The notes below the pieces were generated by a model that was not told the origin of the DNA, searched no databases, and worked only from the letters and a program-made list of their open reading frames with translations. From positions 124,001 through 188,000 of the forward strand of contig CAVUZG010000004.1 of the NCBI GenBank assembly GCA_963745945.1: a DNA stretch of 64,000 nt, read 5' to 3'. Shown piece after piece: positions 1-9,247 of the stretch (position 1 is the stretch's first letter; each line of letters opens with the position of its first letter). A program made the translations under genes and the position numbers. The DNA is from DATFVA01 sp963745945 (GTDB taxonomy: Bacteria > Bacteroidota > Ignavibacteria > Ignavibacteriales > Ignavibacteriaceae).

Positions 1-258
1 TGTGAAATTTATGTTACTCTGGAACCCTGTATAATGTGCACGGGCGCTCTTCTTTCCTGCAGGATAAAAAGACTATACTTCGGTGCATTCGATCCGAAGT
101 TTGGGGCATGCGGTTCTCTGTATAACCTTGCAGAAGAAGGGTTATATAATCATAAAATCGATATTGTGTCCGGGGTTTATTCACAGGAAAGTCAGGGACT
201 AATGACACAGTTTTTTAATAAGTTAAGAACACGTAACAGTAAAGATGAACTTGCTTAA
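1..258 (+). CDS. tadA: tRNA adenosine(34) deaminase-like protein, 5'-truncated by window edge
   Basis: This is the C-terminal part of a cytidine/deoxycytidylate-deaminase-fold protein, open at the left edge in frame 1. The visible motif LEPCIMCTGAL is the PCxxC zinc-binding signature, and its two cysteines would coordinate the catalytic zinc. The following text (RIKRLYFGAFDPKFGACGS) matches the TadA branch, which deaminates the wobble adenosine of tRNA-Arg to inosine. The upstream HAE catalytic motif lies outside the window, so TadA rather than a guanine or cytosine deaminase is inferred. The stop is 46 bases before adk on the same strand, so the two may be cotranscribed. Confidence 0.8.
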   Translation, partial: CEIYVTLEPCIMCTGALLSCRIKRLYFGAFDPKFGACGSLYNLAEEGLYNHKIDIVSGVYSQESQGLMTQFFNKLRTRNSKDELA

Positions 259-304
259 AAAGTTCAATAAAATTAAATTGTAAATAAAAAATGGGAGAAC
301 TATT

Positions 305-982
305 ATGCGTTTAATCTTATTTGGTGCCCCGGGTGTAGGAAAAGGGACACAGGCGAAAATTTTATCAGCAAAATTAGGTATACCTCATATTTCTACCGGT
401 GATATTTTAAGACAAGCCGTTCACGATAAAACTCCTTTAGGTATAAAGGCTCAGGAAATTATGAATGCCGGTGAACTCGTTTCTGATGATATAATGATGG
501 GAATAATTAAAGATACACTTATGCAGCAGCGCTGCAAACATGGTTTTATTCTCGATGGGTTTCCCCGTACAGTAGCCCAGGCAGAATCTCTGGAAGCTTT
601 ACTTAAAGAGTTAAGGATTGGAAATGTTTATTTGATAAATCTTAACGCAGATAATGAAGAAATAATAAAAAGGCTTACTAACCGGCGCGCCTGTAAGTCG
701 TGTAATAATATTTTTAATTACGGCGAAGTTAAAGACTTATCTTCCTGTCCGAAATGCGGATCCAAGAATAGTTTTTACCAGAGGAATGATGACAAAGAAG
801 AAGTAATAAGACGCAGATTAAGTGTTTACGAAGATAATACTAAACCCGTTTTAGCATTTTACGAAAAAGGAAATAAAGTAATCAGTGCAGATGGTATGAG
901 AAAGGTTGAAGAAGTTACTCAGGAAATATTAAAAAAGCTTGAAGAAAAAGCAGGAAAAAAGATTATTCTTTCTGCTTTATAA
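305..982 (+). CDS. adk: Adenylate kinase (zinc-LID type)
   Basis: This 225-residue protein would interconvert ATP + AMP and 2 ADP in the cytosol. The P-loop GAPGVGKGT is at residues 7-15, STGDILR at 30-36 is the AMP-site strand, and DGFPRT sits near 84-89. The LID domain carries four cysteines (C130, C133, C148, C151) in a CxxC...CxxC arrangement, the structural zinc site of long bacterial adenylate kinases. A purine-rich GGGAGA lies about 7 bases before the ATG. The final residues overlap the end of the convergent ftsE gene by 20 bases. Confidence 0.97.
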   Translation: MRLILFGAPGVGKGTQAKILSAKLGIPHISTGDILRQAVHDKTPLGIKAQEIMNAGELVSDDIMMGIIKDTLMQQRCKHGFILDGFPRTVAQAESLEALLKELRIGNVYLINLNADNEEIIKRLTNRRACKSCNNIFNYGEVKDLSSCPKCGSKNSFYQRNDDKEEVIRRRLSVYEDNTKPVLAFYEKGNKVISADGMRKVEEVTQEILKKLEEKAGKKIILSAL

Positions 983-1635
983 CAGCTTTAAAAGCTCTCC
1001 CGTTTTCCAGTTTAACTATCCTGTGGTTGTATTTCTTTACGATTTCATAATTGTGTGTTGCAAATATAACAGCAGTACCACGGGAATTTATCTTTTCAAA
1101 AATTTCAAGAATTTCTGCAGATGTTTCCGGATCAAGGTTTCCTGTAGGTTCATCTGCAAGAATTAAATATTGGTTCATTAATAATTGCCCTGGCTATTGC
1201 AATTCTCTGTTTTTCCCCGCCTGATAATTCATCCGGCATACTATAGCGCCTGTGAATCAATCCCACATCAGATAAAGCATTATTAACCCTTTTCTTAATT
1301 TCCCTTCCATGTATATTTGTTACTTCCAGAACAAAGGAAAGATTTTCATAAATATTTCTGTCTCTTAATAATTTGAAATCCTGAAAAACAACTCCGATTT
1401 TTCTTCTCAGGTATGGCAGCATTTTCGGTCTGATTGTCTTACTGTCATATTTATCAACCTGAACAGTTCCTGCCTGAGGTAAAATATTCATGTAAATCAT
1501 TTGGAGAAGTGTGCTTTTACCGGAGCCGCTCTTCCCTATTAAAAATATAAACTCACCCGAATTAAGTTCAAGATTTAAATCTTCAAAGACTGATTGTGAA
1601 GGATAATTGTAAATAACATTATTAATTGACAACAT
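963..1635 (-). CDS. ftsE: FtsE-like cell-division ABC ATPase, frameshifted
   Basis: Two overlapping frames together encode one FtsE-type ATPase of about 223 residues. The first (1150-1635) has Walker A GKSGSGKST at residues 34-42, the typical PYLRRKIGVVFQDFKLL Q-loop segment, and the LSGGEKQR signature. The second (963-1178) supplies the Walker B LILADEPTGNLD and the switch histidine (FATHN). One extra base around 1165-1167 separates them; removing it gives NEPILILADEPTGNLD. FtsE works with FtsX at the septum to activate peptidoglycan hydrolases, but no ftsX is in the window. The start ATG overlaps the methyltransferase stop (TAATG). I favour a sequence error over a true pseudogene. Confidence 0.85.
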
Positions 1636-2342
1636 TAGTTTCTCACCACGAATTGAACTCTTTCACATTCAGAATTTCCATCATTAAAAGTAAATGCGTC
1701 GTAGCACTCTTCAACATACAATCCGGCTTTTTCTATCGACAGAAAATATTCCTCGAAGGAAAATATTTTTTGATTGTGCTCCTCATAAAATATTTCATCA
1801 TCTATCTTTATTTCAAATTTATTTTTATGTAATCTCTTGCCGGGAGAATATTCACTTCTTTGAATATAGTTTATTCCATTATAACTTCCACTTCTCAACG
1901 GCTCATTCAGATGGTTTAAACTATTTGTTTCAAGACTGACATCGAATGTAAAAATTCCATTAGCACACAATAATCTTTTAATTTCTTTAAACATCTGGAA
2001 TAGTTTCTTTTTGCTCGTAAGATAATTAATACTGTCAAAAGCAGAATATATTAATTTAAAATTTGTTTTTAACGGTATTGCTGTCATATCACAACAAATT
2101 TTTCTTAATTTATTTTCAGACAGAGACAACATATTAAAAGATAGATCAGAAATAATTAATTGTGGAAAATACTTCTTAATCTGATCTGCCATTTTTCCAT
2201 TTCCCGAAGCCAGTTCCAGAATATTATCATTACCGTCAACAGATTTTCTCACTATTACATAAATGTATTCGGCCCATTTGTCATATTGAATACTCCTCAT
2301 CAAGTGCGGATAAATCAGTGCTACTTTATCATAATTCTTCAA
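1635..2342 (-). CDS. Class I SAM-dependent methyltransferase
   Basis: This 235-residue protein has a Rossmann-type methyltransferase core. Motif I (ILELASGNGKMADQI) is at residues 41-55, an acidic strand end (IISDLSFNML) follows, and an aromatic post-II region (YSAFDSINYL) comes later. The substrate cannot be read from sequence. The start codon overlaps the pdxA stop (ATGA) and its stop overlaps the ftsE start, so it sits in a tightly coupled operon with both. It is not obviously UbiE, PrmA or RsmG, so I keep the generic name. Confidence 0.8.
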   Translation of the reverse strand: MKNYDKVALIYPHLMRSIQYDKWAEYIYVIVRKSVDGNDNILELASGNGKMADQIKKYFPQLIISDLSFNMLSLSENKLRKICCDMTAIPLKTNFKLIYSAFDSINYLTSKKKLFQMFKEIKRLLCANGIFTFDVSLETNSLNHLNEPLRSGSYNGINYIQRSEYSPGKRLHKNKFEIKIDDEIFYEEHNQKIFSFEEYFLSIEKAGLYVEECYDAFTFNDGNSECERVQFVVRN

Positions 2343-3334
2343 TTACTGGAATTCCATCTTTTTCTATTATTTAAAATAATCTCAGCAAAGTGAAAAGCCT
2401 CAAGCATACTGCTCTCATTTGCAATATTTTTACCTGCAATATCATAAGCAACACCGTGGTCGGGTGAAGTCCTTACTATTGGTAAACCGGCAGTGTAATT
2501 AACACCTTTTGAAAAATTTAATAATTTGAAGGGAATTAAAACCTGATCGTGGTACATTCCCAGGGTAAGGTCATAATTTTTGTAAGTTAAGTTTCCCCAA
2601 TATGCATCCGGTGAAAATGGTCCTTCTACAAACTTTTTTTTATCATATCCTTTGAGAAAGGGTTTTATAATTTTTTCTTCTTCACTTCCAATTAACCCTG
2701 ATTCACCGGCATGAGGATTTAATCCTAAGATTCCAATTTTAGGTGAATTTATATTGAAGTCTTTTTGCAAACTCGAAATAACAACATCCAATACAGCTTT
2801 TAATCTTTTAGCCGTCAGAAGTTTTGGTATGGCTGAAATTGGTTTGTGTATTGTAGTAAGAGCAGCCTTATTTTTTTTTGATAAAAACATCATCACATAG
2901 TTTTCAGTATTAAACCATTCAGCAAGTAATTCTGTATGACCCGGATAATGATAACCTGCTTTATTCATAGCTTCTTTTGAAATTGGAGCAGTAATTAGTG
3001 CCTCAGCAAAATTATTTTTTAGTATCTCACAGGATTTTAGGAGAGCAAGAAACAAGGCCTTGCCGGATGTTCTAGTAGGTTTTCCAGTGTTTATTTTAAA
3101 ATTGCCTATATCAAACAAAATTACTTCAGTGTTATCAATTTCGCTGATTTTACTAACAACTTTATATTGGAACATAGGCTGGGTAAAAGAGGATATCTCA
3201 TTAAATACATTCTGAGGACAAACGAAAATAAACTGGTTACCCTTTTTCTTTGAAAGTTGGTTCAGGGTTTTAATAACAATTTCCGGTCCTATACCATTTA
3301 TATCACCACAACTAAATACGTATTTGTTTTTCAT
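2339..3334 (-). CDS. pdxA: 4-hydroxythreonine-4-phosphate dehydrogenase
   Basis: This 331-residue protein is of normal PdxA length. It oxidises 4-phosphohydroxy-L-threonine with NAD(P)+ in the DXP-dependent pyridoxal 5'-phosphate pathway. Family hallmarks are the N-terminal SCGDINGIGPEIV, HYPGHTELLAEWF (first metal-binding histidine), LGLNPHAGESGLIG, and the C-terminal GMYHDQVLIPFK and RTSPDHGVAYDIAG histidine motifs that complete the divalent metal site. It overlaps the GWxTD gene upstream and the methyltransferase downstream by four bases each, suggesting translational coupling. Confidence 0.96.
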   Translation of the reverse strand: MKNKYVFSCGDINGIGPEIVIKTLNQLSKKKGNQFIFVCPQNVFNEISSFTQPMFQYKVVSKISEIDNTEVILFDIGNFKINTGKPTRTSGKALFLALLKSCEILKNNFAEALITAPISKEAMNKAGYHYPGHTELLAEWFNTENYVMMFLSKKNKAALTTIHKPISAIPKLLTAKRLKAVLDVVISSLQKDFNINSPKIGILGLNPHAGESGLIGSEEEKIIKPFLKGYDKKKFVEGPFSPDAYWGNLTYKNYDLTLGMYHDQVLIPFKLLNFSKGVNYTAGLPIVRTSPDHGVAYDIAGKNIANESSMLEAFHFAEIILNNRKRWNSSN

Positions 3335-4593
3335 CCGTTTATGAGTGAAAACTCTCCGGTTCCTTTTTTATCAATAAATACAAATTTACGTTGCGGATTG
3401 TTATAAGTCCATGTTTCAATAATATTTCCGTGATCATCTGATGCACGGATTATATCAATCGGTTTACCAAATTTAATATATACTTTTCCACGATCCGTGT
3501 TTGCACCGTTTAAACCGCCGATTGAATTAAAATTCTTAACAGCATAATCTATCCTTAAATAATATTCCTGCATCAGCGGATTGAATTCTGTATTGGGAGT
3601 CGGATCAATTTTTTTCCAATATGTAGCTAATTCCTGTCCATATTTTTCATCGTCTGCACTTAATAGTGAACTTATGATGGAATCTTTTTCAATAAATTTA
3701 AGTGCTTTTATTGCAATTTCAGGATCAACAAGTGAACGTGGTTTATCAATCCAATCACATTTGAGTTGCAGCTTTTCTGGATTAGAATCATCAGAATGAA
3801 CTGAAACGATTATTAAAAACGGACCTTCTTTTATTTTATTACTTACCCCACTTATTTTAAAAATACTATAATTGTTCACACCGGGAATTTCATCAATTAC
3901 AAGTTTACCGCCACATTCATTCAGTTTTATTCTCTCCTGTTCAGGTCTCTCAATTTTCCTGGAGTACAAAGTATCTTTATTCTGGATGATTGTTACAAAC
4001 AACGAATCCGGTTTAGGATTTTTAACCGGGATTACAAATGTATATTCATTTTCATCAAAAGGAAGATGTCCGCCGTAATTAGAAAGTACAGATGACTTGG
4101 CGGAATTGCATTCCATTTGTTGAGTACTAACAATTATAGGATATACTATTCGCTGGTTGGAATCAACAATCTCCTTAAATGAAGGTAATTTAAACTCCTT
4201 ATTAGATTTATAGTCATAAAGAATTTCTGTAACAGAATAAATACCTGGGTTTAAATTTAACTCAAGTACCCCCTCAGAAAAAATATAGGATGAATTTGTC
4301 TGCTCATAATCGGCAACCTGAATATTTTTTTCTTTAATAGCCCTGGTAATAAATTTTTGATTTGCAGAATCGAATACTTCAAGCGACAATCTGTATTGAG
4401 CAAGAAACAGATCGGATTCTTTTTCAAAGACCAGGTGATTTAAAGGAATTTTATAAGTGTAGTAAATGGTTTCAGAAGAATCAGTGGGTAGTTGAATGAA
4501 GTCGGAATACAATATTTTGGAAACAACAGGTTGCGCGTAAATCACCCCGGTAATGAAAAAGATTATTAAGAATGAGGTAAATTTTTTAAACAC
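3331..4593 (-). CDS. GWxTD domain-containing exported protein
   Basis: This 420-residue protein starts with a signal peptide (about residues 1-20, hydrophobic stretch then YAQ). The body is beta-rich and unassigned. The last ~80 residues contain GANTDRGKVYIKFGKPI and ETWTYNN, the core of the GWxTD domain known mainly from FCB and deep-branching bacteria. The eponymous GW is replaced by GA here. The function of the family is unknown. It lies 134 bases downstream of rho and overlaps pdxA by ATGA. Location in periplasm or outer membrane is inferred from the signal peptide. Confidence 0.8.
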   Translation of the reverse strand: MFKKFTSFLIIFFITGVIYAQPVVSKILYSDFIQLPTDSSETIYYTYKIPLNHLVFEKESDLFLAQYRLSLEVFDSANQKFITRAIKEKNIQVADYEQTNSSYIFSEGVLELNLNPGIYSVTEILYDYKSNKEFKLPSFKEIVDSNQRIVYPIIVSTQQMECNSAKSSVLSNYGGHLPFDENEYTFVIPVKNPKPDSLFVTIIQNKDTLYSRKIERPEQERIKLNECGGKLVIDEIPGVNNYSIFKISGVSNKIKEGPFLIIVSVHSDDSNPEKLQLKCDWIDKPRSLVDPEIAIKALKFIEKDSIISSLLSADDEKYGQELATYWKKIDPTPNTEFNPLMQEYYLRIDYAVKNFNSIGGLNGANTDRGKVYIKFGKPIDIIRASDDHGNIIETWTYNNPQRKFVFIDKKGTGEFSLING

Positions 4594-4727
4594 AAAATCT
4601 CTTTTTTCAGAAAGCTAATACCCTAAAGCCACCTTTTCAATACTATAATTTTGCATCGAAATAATGAGTTACCGAATATTTTCTTACAAATACGAAAATA
4701 AAAAGATTCTAAAATAAATAACCGGAA

Positions 4728-5981
4728 TTAACTGTTCATGTTATTCAGGAAATCTTTGTTGGTTTTAGTCCCTCTCATTTTATCAAGCAGAAATTCCATT
4801 GCTTCAATAGGACTGAAATCACTAAGTAGTTTTCTCAGAATCCAGACTTTAGCCAATTCGTCTTCTTTCATTAAGAGATCTTCTCTCCTGGTTCCTGAAC
4901 GGTTAACATCAATTGCAGGAAATATTCTTCTATCACTCAAATCACGATTAAGAACTATTTCCATATTACCTGTACCTTTAAATTCCTCAAAAATAACGTC
5001 ATCCATCCTGCTGCCCGTATCAATAAGAGCTGTTGCAAGAATGGTTAAACTTCCGCCATCTTCGGTATTTCTTGCAGCGCCAAAAAATCTTTTTGGTTTG
5101 TGGAGCGCATTAGAATCAACACCACCTGAAAGAATTCTACCTGAATGAGGAACTACAATATTATGTGCACGTGCAAGTCTTGTAATACTATCCAATAAAA
5201 TGACGACATCTTCTTTGGCTTCTACAAGTCTTTTAGCTTTTTCAATAACCATATCTGCAACCTGAACGTGTCTCTCAGCAGGTTCATCAAAAGTTGATGA
5301 AATAACTTCACCCTTCACAGAACGTTCCATATCAGTAACTTCTTCAGGTCGTTCATCAATCAGGAGGATAAGCAATTTTATTTCAGGATGATTCCTGGTT
5401 ATGGAGTTGGCTATTTTCTGAAGAAGTATGGTCTTACCGCTTTTAGGAGGAGAAACAATTAATCCTCTCTGTCCTTTTCCTGTTGGCGAAAGTAAATCCA
5501 TAATTCTCATTGAATATTCACCGGGAGCGGATTCCAGATTCATTCGTTTTGTGGGATACACAGGTGTGAGATTATCAAACAGAGTTCTTTCTCTGATTGC
5601 TTCGGGATCCTGCCCGTTCACGGCTTCTACTCTAAGCAGAGCAAAAAATCTTTCGCCCTCTTTAGGCGGTCTAACTTGTCCACTTACAAAATCACCGGTT
5701 CTTAATGAAAATTTCTTTATCTGAGAGGGAGATACATAAATATCATCAGGTGAAGGTAAATAATTATAATCTGCCGAACGTAAAAATCCATATCCGTCCG
5801 GAAGTACTTCAAGCACACCGCGCGAGAATGTCAGTCCATCCTTGGCAGTTTGTCCTTCTAATATTTTGAATATTAATTCTTGCTTTCGTAAATCAGAATA
5901 GCCGGAAATATTAAGTTCTTTGGCTATCTCGTTTAATTCAACGATTTTTTTGGATTTCAGTTCGGAAATATCCATTGGCAT
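4728..5981 (-). CDS. rho: Transcription termination factor Rho
   Basis: This 417-residue hexameric RNA helicase terminates transcription. An N-terminal Rho_N-type helical segment (about residues 5-45) is followed by the cold-shock-like RNA-binding domain with GFLRS near 65-69. The ATPase domain has Walker A SPPKSGKT at 177-184, LLILLIDERPEEVTDM, the Q-loop/R-loop region, and RKLLSDFSPIEAMEFLLDKM at the C terminus. The length matches short-form Rho. Two in-frame ATGs (5981 and 5975) are possible. About 160 bases of AT-rich DNA precede it and probably hold its promoter. Confidence 0.98.
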   Translation of the reverse strand: MPMDISELKSKKIVELNEIAKELNISGYSDLRKQELIFKILEGQTAKDGLTFSRGVLEVLPDGYGFLRSADYNYLPSPDDIYVSPSQIKKFSLRTGDFVSGQVRPPKEGERFFALLRVEAVNGQDPEAIRERTLFDNLTPVYPTKRMNLESAPGEYSMRIMDLLSPTGKGQRGLIVSPPKSGKTILLQKIANSITRNHPEIKLLILLIDERPEEVTDMERSVKGEVISSTFDEPAERHVQVADMVIEKAKRLVEAKEDVVILLDSITRLARAHNIVVPHSGRILSGGVDSNALHKPKRFFGAARNTEDGGSLTILATALIDTGSRMDDVIFEEFKGTGNMEIVLNRDLSDRRIFPAIDVNRSGTRREDLLMKEDELAKVWILRKLLSDFSPIEAMEFLLDKMRGTKTNKDFLNNMNS

Positions 5982-6145
5982 AATGTGACCTTAAAAGATT
6001 AGTAAATAAATGTCTTAGTTATTATTTGTGTAATTAGATACAATTATCGGAAAAATTTATGGGGTAATATTTTTTTACTTAGTTTAACTGTTTTTTGAAA
6101 GGAACAAGAGGTTTCTTCGAAACTTAGCGCTAATTAAAAATAATG

Positions 6146-7411
6146 TCAAGCACTTTTATTTAAAAGTAGATCAGATTTTATATCCCCAAGGAGATATATA
6201 CTGCCCAAAACTACTAAACAATCAGATTGTTCCCTTCTTTCAAATTCCTTAACAAATTGAGATGGATTTACCTCTACTAAAGTTTTAATGTTCTGTTTTT
6301 CGGCTAATTTTATTATTTCTTCTACCGGAAGGGCCCGTTCGTAGTTAGCTTTACAGATATGAATTTCATTAAAATGATCTTTAACAAGGTTAAGCATTAC
6401 ATCTACCGCTTTATCATTCATTGCTCCGAATAATAATACTTTTCGGGTGTACTTATTTTCATCTTTTTGGAACTCAGAAATAAAATTTGATAAACCTTCG
6501 GGATTGTGTGCCGAGTCGAAAATGATATCCGGTGCTTTTCTATAATATTCAAATCGTCCCTGAATACCTGTGTTTGAAATTACATGTTTTATCCCAAGAT
6601 CAATAGAATGATAATCTGTAGTGTCTAAACTTTTAACTATTGACAGAGCAGCAAGTGCGGCATTATATTTCTGATAATTTCCTTTAAGTGGAGTCCGCCA
6701 GTCATCAAGTTCAATTTCTTCAGTATAAAGTTCAAACATTTCATTTTTTTCAAGTGTGTAATCTTCAATCATGAATAGTTCACAATCAGTTTCCTTGCAT
6801 TTCTGCTCGACCACAAATGTAGCAGTTTCAGGTAATTTTCCAACAAAAACTTTTGAATGTTTTTTTATTATTCCGGCTTTCTCGAAAGCTATTTGTTCAA
6901 TTTTGTCTCCAAGTATCTGGGTATGTTCAAGACTGATGGAAGTTATAATGACTGCTAAAGGATCTAAAACGTTAGTAGCATCCAACCTTCCTCCAAGTCC
7001 GGTCTCAATTACCGCATAATCAACTTCATTATCAGAAAAATATTGAAAGGCAAGTGCTGTTGTTACCTCAAAAAATGTTAACTGAAGTCTATCAATTTCT
7101 TTTTCATAATTGGAAATAAAACCCGCAATGTAAGTGTCTGGTATTTCAATTCCATTAATTTTTATTCTTTCATTAAACCTTATAAAATGTGGTGACGTAT
7201 ATAAGCCTGTTTTGAATCCCAATTCCTGGAGTATACTTGAGGTAAAAGCTGCTGTACTGCCTTTTCCATTTGAGCCTGCAATGTGAAATGTTTTAAGTTT
7301 TTTTTGAGGGTTGTCAATTACTTTTAAAAACGAAGTAATATTATCAAGTCCCAGTTTTATATTAAACTGATGAAGAGAGTAAAGTTTATTTAAAGCCGAG
7401 TCAATTCTCAT
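6146..7411 (-). CDS. folC: Bifunctional dihydrofolate/folylpolyglutamate synthase
   Basis: This 421-residue Mur-ligase-type enzyme adds glutamate to dihydropteroate or folates. The P-loop AGSNGKGSTAAF is near residues 45-56. YTSPHFIRFNERIKING is the folate-loop signature, IETGLGGRLDATN follows, and SLEHTQILGDKIEQIAFEKAGIIK is the central motif. DSAHNPEG is the C-terminal domain signature. It starts four bases after the pyrD stop and ends the pyrK-pyrD-folC run. Confidence 0.96.
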   Translation of the reverse strand: MRIDSALNKLYSLHQFNIKLGLDNITSFLKVIDNPQKKLKTFHIAGSNGKGSTAAFTSSILQELGFKTGLYTSPHFIRFNERIKINGIEIPDTYIAGFISNYEKEIDRLQLTFFEVTTALAFQYFSDNEVDYAVIETGLGGRLDATNVLDPLAVIITSISLEHTQILGDKIEQIAFEKAGIIKKHSKVFVGKLPETATFVVEQKCKETDCELFMIEDYTLEKNEMFELYTEEIELDDWRTPLKGNYQKYNAALAALSIVKSLDTTDYHSIDLGIKHVISNTGIQGRFEYYRKAPDIIFDSAHNPEGLSNFISEFQKDENKYTRKVLLFGAMNDKAVDVMLNLVKDHFNEIHICKANYERALPVEEIIKLAEKQNIKTLVEVNPSQFVKEFERREQSDCLVVLGSIYLLGDIKSDLLLNKSA

Positions 7412-7415
7412 AATA

Positions 7416-8333
7416 TTATATAATATATGATCCGGTAATATCAGATAATTTATTTAGTCCTGAATTTAGACAATATTCCTCAAGCTCTGCAATTATTTTC
7501 ATAGGAGCAGTTGGATCAATAAAGTTTAAAGTGCCAATTTGTATAGCTGATGATCCTGCAATCATAAATTCAATAACATCTTTCCAAACCATAATTCCAC
7601 CAATTCCTATAATTGGGATATTAACTTTTTGTTTTATTTCAAAAACCTTTGCTAAAGCCACTGGTTTGATGGCGGGACCTGAAAGTCCTCCTGTTATATT
7701 CTTGATTTTCGCTTTTTTTGTAAAAATGTTAAATGCCGTTCCAACCAAAGTATTAATTGCCGATACTGCATCTCCACCCGAATCTTTTACAGCCATTGCA
7801 AATTCTGAGATATATGAAACGTTGGGAGATAATTTTATAATCACCGGTTTGGCCGTAACAGCTTTAACTTTTTCAGTAATTTTTGAAACTGCTTTTACGT
7901 CATTCCCGAACTGAAGGCCTCCCTCCTTCACGTTTGGACACGAAACATTTATTTCGAAAGCATCAACGGCTTCCTGATCTGTAAGTATCCTCACACATTC
8001 AACATATTCTTCAATTGAGCTTGCAGCAATATTACATATCAGTGGCACATCATATTTTTCAATGAACGGAATTTTTTCTTTTATATATTCTTCAACTCCG
8101 ACATTAGCAAGACCAATTGCATTTAACATTCCGGATGGAGTTTCAACAATACGCTGTGGAGGATTTCCTTTTCTGGGTTTTAAACTTAATGATTTTGTAA
8201 CAATACCGCCAATCTTATTCAGGTCAATAAATTCAGAAATTTCATTCCCATATCCAACTGTTCCCGAAGCCAGAAGAATTGGATTTCTAAAAGTCATCGG
8301 ACCTACTTTTACACTTAAATCAACTTTGCTCAT
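7416..8333 (-). CDS. pyrD: Dihydroorotate dehydrogenase B, catalytic subunit
   Basis: This 305-residue FMN-binding TIM barrel oxidises dihydroorotate to orotate in pyrimidine synthesis. The class 1B catalytic cysteine lies in INVSCPNVKEGG (Cys132), replacing the serine of class 2 enzymes. GIGGIMVWKDVIEFMIAGSSAIQIGT is the phosphate-binding end of the barrel. Class 1B enzymes pair with PyrK to use NAD+, and pyrK is immediately upstream, overlapping by four bases. Confidence 0.96.
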   Translation of the reverse strand: MSKVDLSVKVGPMTFRNPILLASGTVGYGNEISEFIDLNKIGGIVTKSLSLKPRKGNPPQRIVETPSGMLNAIGLANVGVEEYIKEKIPFIEKYDVPLICNIAASSIEEYVECVRILTDQEAVDAFEINVSCPNVKEGGLQFGNDVKAVSKITEKVKAVTAKPVIIKLSPNVSYISEFAMAVKDSGGDAVSAINTLVGTAFNIFTKKAKIKNITGGLSGPAIKPVALAKVFEIKQKVNIPIIGIGGIMVWKDVIEFMIAGSSAIQIGTLNFIDPTAPMKIIAELEEYCLNSGLNKLSDITGSYII

Positions 8334-9091
8334 ATAACAACATCTTTAACATTGAATACGGGACCATCTTTACATACAAGTAAATATTTATCTTTCTGTT
8401 CAGTTGATTCTATAGGGCATCCCTGGCAAATACCGAAACCGCATGCCATTGCACATTCCGTTGAAACTTCACAATCAATTTCATTTTCTATACACAATTC
8501 TTTCAGAGATCTTAGCATTGCATTCGGTCCGCAGGCAAATACTTTTATGTTTTCTTTTTTTAACTGAGAGAGTTTGGATTCCATCAATTGAACTACTGTG
8601 CCCTTAAATCCCAGAGATCCATCATCTGTTGAATATTCAGGATTTACCATTCCATACCTGATGATATCAGTTCTGGTTCGACCACCTATTAACGTAACTA
8701 TTTTTTTTTGATGAGAAATCATTCTTGTAAAATATGGAAAGGGTGCGGCTCCCAAACCGCCGGCAACTATAATAGCTTTTTCAAATTCTCCATTCAGGCT
8801 AAATCCATTTCCGAGTGGTCCCAGTATATCTATTTTTTCACCCGGTTTTTTAAGTGCAAGTATTCTTGTTCCGGTTCCATATATGTTAAACAGTAAAAAG
8901 AAATGATTTTTATCCACATCGCAAACACTGAAAGGACGGCGAAGCAACGGATAATAGGACTCTGAAACACGGATATTAAGAAATTGTCCGGGTCTAATTA
9001 CAGAAGCTATTTCAGGACAATAGATTTTTTGTAGAAAGATTTGATTTTCGAGTTCGATAGTTTCTGCAACCGGAGCGTCAATGACAAACAA
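8330..9091 (-). CDS. pyrK: Dihydroorotate dehydrogenase B, electron-transfer subunit
   Basis: This 253-residue FAD and [2Fe-2S] protein passes electrons from PyrD to NAD+. RRPFSV at residues 51-56 is the FAD-binding signature, and GGLGAAPFPY near 111-120 begins the NAD-binding domain. The C-terminal iron-sulfur ligands are C217, C222, C225 and C240 (ACGFGICQGCP...C). Its end overlaps the pyrD start as ATGA, which fits the tight stoichiometry of the heterotetramer. Confidence 0.95.
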   Translation of the reverse strand: MFVIDAPVAETIELENQIFLQKIYCPEIASVIRPGQFLNIRVSESYYPLLRRPFSVCDVDKNHFFLLFNIYGTGTRILALKKPGEKIDILGPLGNGFSLNGEFEKAIIVAGGLGAAPFPYFTRMISHQKKIVTLIGGRTRTDIIRYGMVNPEYSTDDGSLGFKGTVVQLMESKLSQLKKENIKVFACGPNAMLRSLKELCIENEIDCEVSTECAMACGFGICQGCPIESTEQKDKYLLVCKDGPVFNVKDVVI

Positions 9092-9247
9092 TTTAATACC
9101 TTAATTGAATTTCCACCAATTTAGTTGATTTAATTCTGTCTGATGGAGTATGTGGCAGGCTGATTTTAGCCGTAATGATTTTTCTTTTTAATAATTACAA
9201 AGTAAACTTAAACAAAACTTAATAATTAATCGATAGATAAAAATATG

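Noticed and set aside
1694..2393. Plus-strand ORFs opposite the methyltransferase
   Set aside because: They are antisense to a recognisable methyltransferase and lack signals.
4738..5148. 136-residue plus-strand ORF
   Set aside because: It is antisense to the conserved ATPase domain of rho; the Ser/Leu-rich composition is a shadow of that gene.
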